From positions 1 to 64,000 of the forward strand of contig CALGAR010000132.1 in NCBI GenBank assembly GCA_937959285.1: a stretch of 64,000 bases of DNA, in the 5' to 3' direction. The DNA is from an uncultured Bryobacterales bacterium (lineage in GTDB: Bacteria > Acidobacteriota > Terriglobia > Bryobacterales > Bryobacteraceae). Position 1 is the first letter of the stretch, and each line of letters begins with the position of its first letter. Position numbers and translations under genes: made by a program. Below, in pieces: positions 7,527-16,341 of this stretch. The notes beneath the pieces were generated by a model. It worked only from the letters and a program-made list of their open reading frames with translations, was not told the origin of the DNA and made no database searches.

Positions 7527-7988
7527 ATGGACCGTGCAGGTGTGCGGCTAGCGCCGTCTCGGCCAACCGGTGCGAAAACAATACCAGCACCGCGCAAAAT
7601 GAAATACTTCGATGACAAAGGACGGCTTCGTCCGGAGCTGCTGGACGGGGAAGCTGAAGCGGCTGCGCAAGCTTTTGCGAGCGTCTCATCAACTCAGCTG
7701 CGGCGGTTCTACGAGCACGTCCTGTCGCTCGAGCGCCGGCTTCGTCTGGAGTGTGACCGGAACCAACGTGAGAGCGAGGAAGAGGTGTTTGCCCGCCTCA
7801 GGCCGGAGGTCAAGATGTTAAAGGCCAAAGCCATCTACGCAAAAGGGCGGGATGGGAAGCTTCCGGAGCACTTTGTTCAGTTCTTCGTGGACCATGACGC
7901 GAGCATCGAAACAGCCCGTGACTTTGAAGCTTTCAAGAAGCATTTTGAGGCGGTTGTAGCATTTCATAAGTTCTTTGGCAAGGATTAG
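7527..7988 (+). CDS. csm2: Csm2, small subunit of the type III-A effector complex
   Basis: A 153-residue, helix-rich protein located between cas10 and csm3 with 3-nt and 2-nt gaps. The body (about 25-153) fits Csm2: DEKG-type opening KYFDDKGRLRPELL, SSTQLRRFYEHVLSLE and a C-terminal VAFHKFFGK. A 24-residue basic/proline-rich extension precedes an internal Met25, which could be the true start. Csm2 forms the inner filament running along Csm3 and contacts target RNA. Identification combines sequence pattern and operon position. Confidence 0.9.
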   Translation: MDRAGVRLAPSRPTGAKTIPAPRKMKYFDDKGRLRPELLDGEAEAAAQAFASVSSTQLRRFYEHVLSLERRLRLECDRNQRESEEEVFARLRPEVKMLKAKAIYAKGRDGKLPEHFVQFFVDHDASIETARDFEAFKKHFEAVVAFHKFFGKD

Positions 7989-7990
7989 GC

Positions 7991-8737
7991 ATGGGGGCAA
8001 GAATCGAATATCGCACGACATACAGAATTACCGGTGTGCTGCAGGTGTGCACTGGTTTATTAATCGGCGCGGGTAAGGATGCTATGGAGATTGGCGGCGT
8101 GGACAACCCCGTAGTTAAGCATCCTCACACGCAGGATCCGTATATTCCCGGCTCCAGTTTGAAAGGCAAGCTGAGGTGCCTGCTGGAGTGGTTTCACGGA
8201 GTCGTGGAAGACACGGGGGCAGTGTACGGGAGTGACCGGAGGAAGGAGTATCCAGAGAAGGATCCCATCCTCAGGATTTTTGGCACTACGCACGAGAACT
8301 GGAAGGGAGGACCTACGCGCCTCATTGTCCGCGATGCTTTCCTTGACCCGCAGTGGCGGAGCCAGGTTGTAGAGAGCGGATTGCCCCTCACAGAAGAAAA
8401 GACGGAGGTTTCCATTAACCGACTGGAAGGCAAGGCGGCATCCATGGGGCCGCGGCGGATGGAACGCGTGCCTGCTGGAGCCATCTTCAACCTTGAGATG
8501 CTCTTCAAGGAGTATGCCGTCGACGGCGACGAGGGCCGGCAAGACCGGCATTGCCTGAACATATTTCTTACTTCCCTGAAACTTTTGGAGCAGGATTCGC
8601 TGGGGGGCTCCGGCTCCAGGGGATATGGGCGGGTTTCGTTCAAGAACCTGAGACTGAACGGTGAGGACATTCAGCAATCCTTCGAATCCATCCGCTCTTT
8701 AGTTAAGGACCAGCCCTTCCAGTTTCTTCAGGAGTAG
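7991..8737 (+). CDS. csm3: Csm3, backbone RAMP subunit and target-RNA nuclease
   Basis: A 248-residue RAMP protein forming the repeated backbone on the crRNA. The catalytic aspartate of Csm3 is present as Asp38 in IGGVDNPVV, so cleavage of target RNA at 6-nt intervals is expected. The Gly-rich crRNA-binding loop PGSSLKGKLRCLLEW and the C-terminal GGSGSRGYGRV are typical. Length is slightly above the usual 215-225 residues. It sits 2 nt after csm2 and 3 nt before csm4. Confidence 0.96.
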   Translation: MGARIEYRTTYRITGVLQVCTGLLIGAGKDAMEIGGVDNPVVKHPHTQDPYIPGSSLKGKLRCLLEWFHGVVEDTGAVYGSDRRKEYPEKDPILRIFGTTHENWKGGPTRLIVRDAFLDPQWRSQVVESGLPLTEEKTEVSINRLEGKAASMGPRRMERVPAGAIFNLEMLFKEYAVDGDEGRQDRHCLNIFLTSLKLLEQDSLGGSGSRGYGRVSFKNLRLNGEDIQQSFESIRSLVKDQPFQFLQE

Positions 8738-8740
8738 ACC

Positions 8741-9649
8741 ATGGCGACATACCGAGTCGCGCTGAAACTGGAAAGTCCGGTTGCGACGCCCTTCCGTTCC
8801 GGCACCTTGTTCGGGCACCTTTGCTGGGCCTGGCGGCACGAGCAGGGAGAGGAGTCGCTGACGTCATGGCTCAGGAGCCTGAAGGAGCGACCATTCTTGA
8901 TATCGGACGCATTCCCGGCCGGCTGGCTGCCTCGTCCTCTGCTGAAGCCGTGGCGGCTTCCTCCGAACGCCGCCACGGAGACCAATGGGAAGAAGATCCG
9001 CAAAGCCACATGGGTAAAGGTAGAGGATTTTCTTTCATTGCGCGATGGACTGTCGGAAGAGGCGTTGATTCACCGGCTTGCCGAACAGCCGGAGATGCCT
9101 CTGGAACACCGGGTGGCGCACAACACCATTGACCGCAGAACCGGCACAACGCCAAGGGAGGGCGGAGGGCTGTACTTCATGGACGAAAGGTGGCCGTCGG
9201 ACTCCTGCAGAAACTGGGATGTGTATGTGGACACGGAGCTTGAGGCAGATCAGCTGCAGCGCCTGTTCACAAAAGTGGGTGAGTTCGGATTCGGGCGCGA
9301 TGCAAGCATCGGACGAGGAAAGTTCACAGCGGAAGTAGGTCCTGCTCCAAAGGATCTTTTTGCCGGCAAGGGTACGAGGCGCATGAGCCTCTCGCATGGA
9401 TCGCTAACTTCGAATATGGAGCGGGTCCGCTACCGCTTGCGGACGCACTACGGGAAAGTAGGATCCTTCTTTGCGTCGAGCGGGAATCCGTTCAAGCATC
9501 CCATCACGCTGTTGCAACCCGGAGCCACGTTTACTCCCGCTGGCGATGGACCTTATGGAGAATTGCTTGAAGGCGTCTGTCCTGGCTGGCCAGGAGTCGT
9601 GGAGAACGCATGGCACCTCACGGTTCCTTATACCGAGAAGGAGCGATAG
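8741..9649 (+). CDS. csm4: Csm4, crRNA 5'-handle-binding RAMP subunit
   Basis: A 302-residue RAMP protein. The N-terminal strand and turn with FRSGTLFGHLCWAWR correspond to the Csm4 pattern that packs against Cas10 and caps the crRNA 5' handle. The RAMP glycine-rich region GEFGFGRDASIGRG lies mid-protein, and the C-terminal part ends with a second fold including SGNPFKHPITLLQPGA. Position 3 nt after csm3 and 6 nt before csm5 supports the call. Confidence 0.93.
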   Translation: MATYRVALKLESPVATPFRSGTLFGHLCWAWRHEQGEESLTSWLRSLKERPFLISDAFPAGWLPRPLLKPWRLPPNAATETNGKKIRKATWVKVEDFLSLRDGLSEEALIHRLAEQPEMPLEHRVAHNTIDRRTGTTPREGGGLYFMDERWPSDSCRNWDVYVDTELEADQLQRLFTKVGEFGFGRDASIGRGKFTAEVGPAPKDLFAGKGTRRMSLSHGSLTSNMERVRYRLRTHYGKVGSFFASSGNPFKHPITLLQPGATFTPAGDGPYGELLEGVCPGWPGVVENAWHLTVPYTEKER

Positions 9650-9655
9650 CGAAAC

Positions 9656-10753
9656 ATGCCTGACTCGATTCGTTACTACCGGCTGATCCCGCTAAGTCCG
9701 GTCCATATCGGGAGCGGCGAGCGTTTGGCCCCTGAGGAATACGACATCATCGACAGCCATTTGGTTCGCTTCAATTCCTCCTCGGTATTGCGTGCCATGA
9801 CACACTCGGAGCGGCAGCGGTACATGGGCATGGTGGATCAAAACAAGCTCACCGAGGCCCTTGGTCTGCTGCGCGAAGTGTTTCGCCGGGCTTTGAAGGA
9901 CAAAGCGTCCCGAGCGGAGATGTACCGGGTCCGGCTTGGAGCGGATTCGCGCCGTGAACTGGGGGAAGCGGTTGCGCGGAGTGAGACCAGAAAAGGTGAG
10001 GTTCAGTCCCTGCTGCGAAACCCTTATACAGGCTCCGTGATCATTCCTGGCTCGGCGATCAAAGGCGCAATCCGCACAGCCACTTTGAGTCAGTTGATAG
10101 AGGGGCGTCTGGAGGAAGTGAGGCGGGATGTCGAGGCGGCTCAGAAGTGGAAGGACACTGTTCTGGAGGAGAGTGGCTTCGAGTATAAGCGAAGAGAGAC
10201 GGAGCGGGATCCGATGCGCGTTCTGGAAGTCAGTGACGGGCAGTGGCCGGCGGAGGGCGTGCAAATCGACAAGCCTTCTTTGAGAAAACTTGGACGTGAT
10301 GAAGGGAAGACCAGCGGCGTCCAGATTCATACGGAACGGCTTCTCTCCCAGGCGGATTCCGTGCCCCCGCCTTCATGCGTGATAACGCTGCAGTTAAACG
10401 AAGACCTGCTACGGCATCGATGGACCAGCGGTGTGTTCGACAAGCTGTCTCTGGACTGGTTCGAGTATTGGTGCAACAGGTTCTTCGGGCAGCGCCTGCA
10501 CGACGAATGGGACCGATTCAAGAACCTTTTCGGGAACCAAGGCCCATGGTTTCCAAACCCGAAAAAAGGGGACGTGCTTTTGCGAGTCGGGCGGTACTGC
10601 CACTTCGAATCTCTTTCGGTCGACGGCTTGCGCCGATCCTATAACGTCAGAACGAAAACGCAGATCACGGCAGGGTCGACCCGGACTGTGTGTCCGTTGA
10701 ACGCTGGTGGAATCGCGCCTTTTGGCTGGGTCTTACTAAGGAGGGTGGGATGA
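9656..10753 (+). CDS. csm5: Csm5, RAMP subunit capping the 3' end of the complex
   Basis: A 365-residue RAMP protein. The opening strand YYRLIPLSPVHIGSGE and the loop IIPGSAIKGAIRTA are diagnostic of Csm5. The subunit terminates the Csm3 filament and in other species takes part in crRNA 3'-end maturation. Its stop codon overlaps the next start codon by 4 nt (ATGA), indicating translational coupling to the CARF-HEPN gene. Confidence 0.94.
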   Translation: MPDSIRYYRLIPLSPVHIGSGERLAPEEYDIIDSHLVRFNSSSVLRAMTHSERQRYMGMVDQNKLTEALGLLREVFRRALKDKASRAEMYRVRLGADSRRELGEAVARSETRKGEVQSLLRNPYTGSVIIPGSAIKGAIRTATLSQLIEGRLEEVRRDVEAAQKWKDTVLEESGFEYKRRETERDPMRVLEVSDGQWPAEGVQIDKPSLRKLGRDEGKTSGVQIHTERLLSQADSVPPPSCVITLQLNEDLLRHRWTSGVFDKLSLDWFEYWCNRFFGQRLHDEWDRFKNLFGNQGPWFPNPKKGDVLLRVGRYCHFESLSVDGLRRSYNVRTKTQITAGSTRTVCPLNAGGIAPFGWVLLRRVG

Positions 10754-12042
10754 AGAGCAAAGCTGGACAAGTGCTGCTGATGACAGTCGGCAAAGGGTAT
10801 GAGATGGATATCATTCACAGTCTCTACGCGCCGATGGAACGAAGTCTTGTGAAAGGCGAGTGGGCGAAAATTTTGCTCCTTCCTTCCCTTCAGACAAAGG
10901 CTCATGCGGAGCAGTTAAGAGCCCGTAATCCAGACTTGCCAATTGACGTCGTCGAGCTGCCAAAAGACGGGATGGAAGACAACGCGGACCTGTGCTTCGA
11001 CTTCTACGATCACGTCATCGGCAATCTGGAAAAGGCGGGGTGGAATTCCGGCCAAATGACCGTTGACTTTACGAGAGGGACCAAGGCAATGAGCGCAGCC
11101 CTTCTGCTGGCAGCGACGAATCGCGGCGTGCGAGCACTTCGATACGTCACGGGAGAACGCGGTCCTCTCGGAACTGTCGTGCCGGGTACTGAGAAAGTGT
11201 TTGATTTCGCATCAACCCGCGCGACTGCACGGCGAGACTTGAGATTGGCTATCGCGTTTGTGAAGACCCTCCAGTTCGAGGCCGCGCTTGCCATTCTTGA
11301 GCCGCAGAGCGATTGGTGCAACCGCTTTCCAGGGCTTGTGGCCAAGGAGGCGGCGGCGATTGCTTGGCTCGCGAGGTTTTGGGGAGCTTGGAGCCGATTT
11401 GACTACAGCGAAAGTCTCCGCCTGCTTGGGGAGCGGCCGGAGCTTCCAGGAGACCTGGAGAAGCTAGGACCGAAGGCCGGACACTGTGAAACTATTTCGC
11501 GGCTGGGAAAACCAATGCCCCTAGCGCTCACCGACCGGGAGCCGTACGTTCTACTGCTGGCCGCCGATATCCTCGCTTCCGCCCGGCGAGCGGAGCAGCA
11601 GGGAGACTACGAGGATGCACTATTGCGGGGATACCGAGTCGTCGAGCTGATCGGGCAGGCTCGGTTGTTCAAACACGGGTTGGATTCCGAGAATCTGGAC
11701 CGGAATCGGCCGGAGGTGCAGTCGTGGTTTCACTACCTGGAGAAGAAAAAGGAACGCGTCCCCGAGGAGCGGAAGGGAAGGACCAGCATCGCACGCGAGA
11801 TGGTGGCTCGCCTCCTGAAGCACATGAAGGATCCCTTGGGCGAGCGGCTGATCGATGTGGCCGAAAACGGGCCGCTTCGGGTCAAGGCTCGCAATCAGAG
11901 CATCCTGATTCACGGATATGAGACACAGGCCCGGACAGAGAAGAAGGAACTGCTTTCATCCGCATTATCGGATGTCGAGAAACTGCTGAGCGAAGTGATG
12001 GGGACTAAGACTCCTCTGGCTGGTGTGACTTTTCCCTTTTGA
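10750..12042 (+). CDS. CARF-HEPN ribonuclease of the TIGR02710 type (Csm6-like accessory effector)
   Basis: A 430-residue protein started at the ATG at 10750, inside an ATGA overlap with csm5; the frame is open a further 60 nt upstream. The N-terminal CARF domain (about 1-160) opens with QVLLMTVGKGYE and has the ligand-loop motif DFTRGTKAMSAAL near residues 106-118. The C-terminal half carries an R-N-x5-H signature, Arg381 to His388 (RNQSILIHG), the typical HEPN RNase active site. The expected role is cOA-activated, sequence-nonspecific RNA cleavage after target recognition by Csm. It is the last gene of the operon; the next gene is convergent and its end lies 12 nt away. Confidence 0.88.
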   Translation: MKSKAGQVLLMTVGKGYEMDIIHSLYAPMERSLVKGEWAKILLLPSLQTKAHAEQLRARNPDLPIDVVELPKDGMEDNADLCFDFYDHVIGNLEKAGWNSGQMTVDFTRGTKAMSAALLLAATNRGVRALRYVTGERGPLGTVVPGTEKVFDFASTRATARRDLRLAIAFVKTLQFEAALAILEPQSDWCNRFPGLVAKEAAAIAWLARFWGAWSRFDYSESLRLLGERPELPGDLEKLGPKAGHCETISRLGKPMPLALTDREPYVLLLAADILASARRAEQQGDYEDALLRGYRVVELIGQARLFKHGLDSENLDRNRPEVQSWFHYLEKKKERVPEERKGRTSIAREMVARLLKHMKDPLGERLIDVAENGPLRVKARNQSILIHGYETQARTEKKELLSSALSDVEKLLSEVMGTKTPLAGVTFPF

Positions 12043-12053
12043 CTCAGGAAGGG

Positions 12054-15000
12054 TCACGTTGCAGAGCTCCCGGCTTCCTTCGCTTCGCGTCCTGCAGGTG
12101 TGAACCACGGATAAAGCAAAGGCAGCACGTACAGCGTGAGGACCGTTGAAGTCACCAGCCCACCGATGACGACAGTTGCCAGGGGACGCTGAACTTCCGC
12201 GCCGGCGGCTGTCGAAACGGCCATCGGAATGAATCCGAGGCTGGCCACGAGGGCTGTCATGAGGACGGGACGGAGCCGCAGCGACGCTCCGTCCAGGAGC
12301 GCTTCCTCCAGCGGAAGGCCATCATCCCGAAGGCGGTTGATGTAGCTCACCATGACAACGCCGTTCAACACGGCGACGCCGAAGAGGGCGATGAAGCCTA
12401 TCGATGCGGAGACGTTCAGATTCAGGCCGCGCAGCCACAGAGCGCCGATTCCTCCCACCAGCGCGAACGGCACGTTCAGCAGGATCAGGGCTGCTTGCTT
12501 CGCGGAGCCGAAAGCAGCGAACAGTAAGCCGAAGATGATGAGGATCGAAACCGGCAGGACCACCATCAAGCGTCTGGTCGCTCTTTCCTGATTCTCGAAC
12601 TGGCCGCCCCACACGATGTCGTACCCGGGCGGCAGATTGATCTGGGCGTTGATCTTCTGCTGTGCTTCCTTGACGAAGCTTCCCAGATCACGTCCTCGCA
12701 CATTGGCTTGCACAATGATTCGGCGTTGCGCCGCTTCCCGGGATACAATCTCGGGACCATCTTCGACACTGATTCGTGCAACCTGGTTCAGCCGTACGAG
12801 TTCACGTGCTGGAGACACCAGCAGAAGGTTTCCCATCGCTTCGAGGTCGTTTCGATAATGCGCCGGCAGGCGGACTGCGATCGGGAAGCGTCTTTGTCCT
12901 TCCACCATCTCGGAGACCTGCCTTCCGCCCGTGGCTGAGTCGACCAGGTCCTGAACGTCGGTGACGTTGAGGCCATAGCGGGCAAGGGCCGCCCGATCTA
13001 CCCGAACCCGGACCTCATTCACTCCTGTGAGAACCTCTGCCTGCGTGTCGGCAGCTCCGGGGATGCCGGCGAGAATCTTGTGAACTTCACCGGCAAGGCG
13101 CTCGAGGACTGCAAAGTCTTCGCCGAAGATCTTAACAGCGACGTCGGCCTTGATGCCGGAGACAACCTCGTCAAGACGCATGGCCATTGGCTGGGTGAAG
13201 TTATACTCTACGCCCGGAATGCGTTCCAGACGGGCGGACATCGCTTCGATCAGCCCTTCCTTCGTCTTCGCGGTAACCCACTCGTCGCGAGGCTTCAGCA
13301 GGATGTAAACGTCAGCCTCATAAATGCCCATGGCCTCTGTTGCCAGATCCGGCCGCCCGAGCTTGGTCACGACGCTCCGGACCTCCGGAAAGCTGAGCAC
13401 CGTCTTCTCTATAACTTGGCTGATTCGAATTGATTCGCTGAGGCCGATTCCCGGAAGCTTGCGCGTCGTGATGAGGATGGAGCCTTCATCCAGACGGGGC
13501 ATAAATTCCGTTCCGATGAACGCGATGGAGCCGACTGCGACGACAACCGAAATTAAGGCAAACGCGAGCACCGCGGGACGCGCGCGTAACGCGCGGCTGA
13601 GCGAGCGGCGATAGGCTGTACGCAGCCTCGAAAACCAGCCTTCTTCCTTTTCTATGATCGGCCCCTTCAACGCAAAGCCGGCCAGCACGGGCACAACGGT
13701 AAGCGCCAGGAGCAGGGAACCGACGAGCATCGAGCAGACTGTAATGGCCATCGGGCGGAACATGCGCCCTTCCAGATCCTCGAGCGTAAAGATCGGAAAG
13801 TAGACAGCGATAATGATGGCGACTGCAAATACAATTGGGCGAGCTACTTCTTTCGCTGCGTCACGGATAACCTCAAGGCGGTTCGGGGATCTGCTGTGAG
13901 CGAGCCTCCGCACCGAGTTCTCCATCATGACGACAGCGCCGTCCACAACCATGCCGAAGTCGATGGCTCCGAGGCTCATCAGATTTGCAGAGATGCCGAA
14001 GGCCGCCATGCCGAGAAAGCCGAACAGCAGGGAGACTGGAATCACAGAAGCAACGATCAGGGCGGCACGAATGTTTCCAAGGAACAAGAGAAGGACGGCC
14101 ACGACCAGCAGTCCTGCTTCAATCAGATTCCGTGTAACTGTCCGGATGGTTCCCTTGATCACCTCGGACTGGTCGTAGAAAGGAACGATCTTTACGCCCT
14201 CCGGCAGGCGAAGACTGGCAAGTTTCTCCTTCGCACGTTCGATGACTCGCAGTCCGTTTTCGCCCTTCAGCATGATGACCATGCCTGAGACAGTCTCTCC
14301 TTTGGCATCGCGCAGCACAGCGCCTTGGCGCGGGATCGCTCCGACGTAAACGCGAGCGACATCGCGGACCAGGACGGGAGTCCCGTTGTGCGCAGTGAGC
14401 ACAATGTTTTCGATGTCCTCCAGAGATTGCGTGCGGCCCAGCCCTCTTACCGTGTACTGCTCGGCCGCATGTTCGATAAAGCCGCCCCCGAAGTTAGCGT
14501 TGTTATCGCGCAGGCGCTCGAAGACATCGCGGATCGTCAAGCCGTACCGTTGGAGATGGAGCGGATCCACCTCGACCATGTACTGCCGTGTCTCCCCTCC
14601 CCAGCTATTTACTTCGTTGACCCCAGGCACAGTTCGAAGTTGAAACCGCATCTGCCAGTCATGGAGCGTCTTTCGATCCATCAGGCTGTGCCCGTCGCCT
14701 TCCACGGTGTACTGGTAGACTTCGCCGAAGGCTGTCGCAACGGGCCCGAGGGTTGGTTCGAGGCCTTCCGGGAGGCGCGAACGGACCTCTTGAACACGTT
14801 CGTTCACCATCTGCCGCGCGAGCCACGTGTTCACGTGGTCTTCAAAGATGATGGTGACCGTGGACAGACCGAGCTTCGAAATCGAGCGGACTCCTTGTGT
14901 GGAAGGCAGGCCCATGACAGCCGTCTCGATCGGAAACGTTACGGATTGTTCGACCTCCAGCGGAGAGAACCCTGGGCATTCCGTGATGACGACAACCTGA

Positions 15001-15134
15001 TTGTTGGTGAGATCGGGGAATGCATCGATGGGAATATGCATGGCTACATACAGGCCGCCCGCAATCATGAGAGCCAGGGCGGCGAGAACGAGCCAGCGGT
15101 TGTCCAGCGCGAAGTCGATGATTCGCTTCAGCAT
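12054..15134 (-). CDS. czcA: CzcA-family heavy-metal RND efflux pump, inner-membrane subunit
   Basis: A 1026-residue RND transporter with 12 expected membrane segments and two large periplasmic loops. It is proton-driven and exports metal from the periplasm or cytoplasm through a tripartite channel. The TM4 signature DFGMVVDGAVVMMEN is present with Asp392, Asp398 and Glu405. This DFG..VDGA form belongs to the divalent-cation (Czc/Cnr-like) class rather than the Cu/Ag CusA class. It is the last gene of a five-gene leftward operon with sensor, regulator, outer-membrane and fusion proteins, and converges on the CRISPR operon. Exact metal (Zn, Co, Cd, Ni) cannot be read from the sequence. Confidence 0.95.
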   Translation of the reverse strand: MLKRIIDFALDNRWLVLAALALMIAGGLYVAMHIPIDAFPDLTNNQVVVITECPGFSPLEVEQSVTFPIETAVMGLPSTQGVRSISKLGLSTVTIIFEDHVNTWLARQMVNERVQEVRSRLPEGLEPTLGPVATAFGEVYQYTVEGDGHSLMDRKTLHDWQMRFQLRTVPGVNEVNSWGGETRQYMVEVDPLHLQRYGLTIRDVFERLRDNNANFGGGFIEHAAEQYTVRGLGRTQSLEDIENIVLTAHNGTPVLVRDVARVYVGAIPRQGAVLRDAKGETVSGMVIMLKGENGLRVIERAKEKLASLRLPEGVKIVPFYDQSEVIKGTIRTVTRNLIEAGLLVVAVLLLFLGNIRAALIVASVIPVSLLFGFLGMAAFGISANLMSLGAIDFGMVVDGAVVMMENSVRRLAHSRSPNRLEVIRDAAKEVARPIVFAVAIIIAVYFPIFTLEDLEGRMFRPMAITVCSMLVGSLLLALTVVPVLAGFALKGPIIEKEEGWFSRLRTAYRRSLSRALRARPAVLAFALISVVVAVGSIAFIGTEFMPRLDEGSILITTRKLPGIGLSESIRISQVIEKTVLSFPEVRSVVTKLGRPDLATEAMGIYEADVYILLKPRDEWVTAKTKEGLIEAMSARLERIPGVEYNFTQPMAMRLDEVVSGIKADVAVKIFGEDFAVLERLAGEVHKILAGIPGAADTQAEVLTGVNEVRVRVDRAALARYGLNVTDVQDLVDSATGGRQVSEMVEGQRRFPIAVRLPAHYRNDLEAMGNLLLVSPARELVRLNQVARISVEDGPEIVSREAAQRRIIVQANVRGRDLGSFVKEAQQKINAQINLPPGYDIVWGGQFENQERATRRLMVVLPVSILIIFGLLFAAFGSAKQAALILLNVPFALVGGIGALWLRGLNLNVSASIGFIALFGVAVLNGVVMVSYINRLRDDGLPLEEALLDGASLRLRPVLMTALVASLGFIPMAVSTAAGAEVQRPLATVVIGGLVTSTVLTLYVLPLLYPWFTPAGREAKEAGSSAT

Positions 15135-15141
15135 GACCGCG

Positions 15142-16341
15142 CTATTCTCCGGAGCCTTTCATCAACTGCGACTTCAGCAGGAAGGCCCCGTCGACGACCA
15201 CCTCATCGCCGCGCTCCAGACCGGAGGTCACCTGGATCCAATTGCCGGACTTTGAGCCCAGCCTCACTTCCCTCTGACGAAAGACGCCCGGGCTCTCCTT
15301 TACAAAAACAACCTGCTTGCCGTTCACCTTCTGCACGGCGGACTCAGGAATCTGCATCATGCGGCTGGTGTCCGTTTCAAACTCGGCATTGGCAAACATA
15401 TCTGGCTTCAGCAGCCCATGCGGATTGGGGACGAGAATGCGAACCTGCAGTGTTCGCGTCTGGGGGTCCAGACGTTCTCCAAGGCGGAGGACACGCCCAA
15501 AGAACTTGCGGTCCGGGTAGGCCCGAACCGAAACCGCGACGCGCTGTCCGGGGTGAATCCGCGAGAGGTCTGCCTCATTGACAGCCGCGATCAGCCACAA
15601 GGAGCTGAGGTCCGCGATGAGGAACACGAGATCGCCTGTGGAGACAACCGTTCCGGCCGTCGCTCTTCGTTCCATCACTGTTCCGGAGGCAGGGGATTTG
15701 ATGGTAAGCGCGTCCGCCGTGCGATTGTGCTCGGTGCGTGGCGGCTCTTCCGCCGGGACTTCGAGAAAGTCGGTCAGGTGAAAGCGTGCCTTATCAACCT
15801 CTGCCTGAGCAATGGAGACGGCGGTTGTAGCGCTGAGGTACTCCGTCTCCGCTGCATCGAGCTGCTGCTTCGACGCGGCCCGCAACTCAAACAGGCGCCG
15901 CGTCCGGTCACGTACCGCGCGGGCCTGATCGGCTACCGCCTTCTGCTTGGCCAGCTCGGCAAGCGCCTGGCGGTAGGTCGCGCGTGCGTCATGGACGTCG
16001 TGACTGTGAAGGATGGCCAAGGGCTGGCCCTCCTTCACAAAGTCTCCCACGCGAACTGGGACGGAAATGATCTTGCCGTTCGTAACTGCTCCCACCTGCC
16101 AGCTTGCGTCCTCGTTAAGTTGGAGCTGTCCCGTGGCGAGAACGGGTGTTCCAGCTGGCAGCTCGGCAACTTTGACGACGCTGATACCCAGATCGCGGCT
16201 GGTGTTGTCATCGATCCTTATGGAGTCAGCCTCTTTGCTTTCAGAGCCATCCGCCCCGGCATCCGAGGGCGAAGGCCGGTTGACAGAGCAGGAAAACAAA
16301 GAAGCACAAACAGCAATGGCAATCGTTTGAAGAACTTTCAC
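15142..16341 (-). CDS. czcB: CzcB-family periplasmic adaptor (membrane fusion) lipoprotein
   Basis: A 399-residue adaptor linking the RND pump to the outer-membrane channel. The N-terminus has a signal sequence and lipobox (LFSC, Cys18), so it is probably an inner-membrane-anchored lipoprotein. A biotinyl-lipoyl-like half-motif (VPVRVGDFVKEGQPLAILHS), a long coiled-coil hairpin (about 110-170) and a beta-barrel domain (LWLIAAVNEADLSRIHPGQ) follow. The ATG overlaps the czcC stop by 4 nt and the stop lies 7 nt from the czcA start. Confidence 0.93.
   Translation of the reverse strand: MKVLQTIAIAVCASLFSCSVNRPSPSDAGADGSESKEADSIRIDDNTSRDLGISVVKVAELPAGTPVLATGQLQLNEDASWQVGAVTNGKIISVPVRVGDFVKEGQPLAILHSHDVHDARATYRQALAELAKQKAVADQARAVRDRTRRLFELRAASKQQLDAAETEYLSATTAVSIAQAEVDKARFHLTDFLEVPAEEPPRTEHNRTADALTIKSPASGTVMERRATAGTVVSTGDLVFLIADLSSLWLIAAVNEADLSRIHPGQRVAVSVRAYPDRKFFGRVLRLGERLDPQTRTLQVRILVPNPHGLLKPDMFANAEFETDTSRMMQIPESAVQKVNGKQVVFVKESPGVFRQREVRLGSKSGNWIQVTSGLERGDEVVVDGAFLLKSQLMKGSGE

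Noticed and set aside
12040..12058. Possible bidirectional terminator TGAC...GTCA between the CRISPR and metal operons
   Set aside because: Only a 4-bp stem and no T run on either strand; too weak to call.
14325..15581. Long rightward open frame (418 codons) opposite the CzcA/CzcB genes
   Set aside because: It is antisense to strongly recognised RND and adaptor genes, and its product shows no family features. GC-rich codon bias creates such frames.
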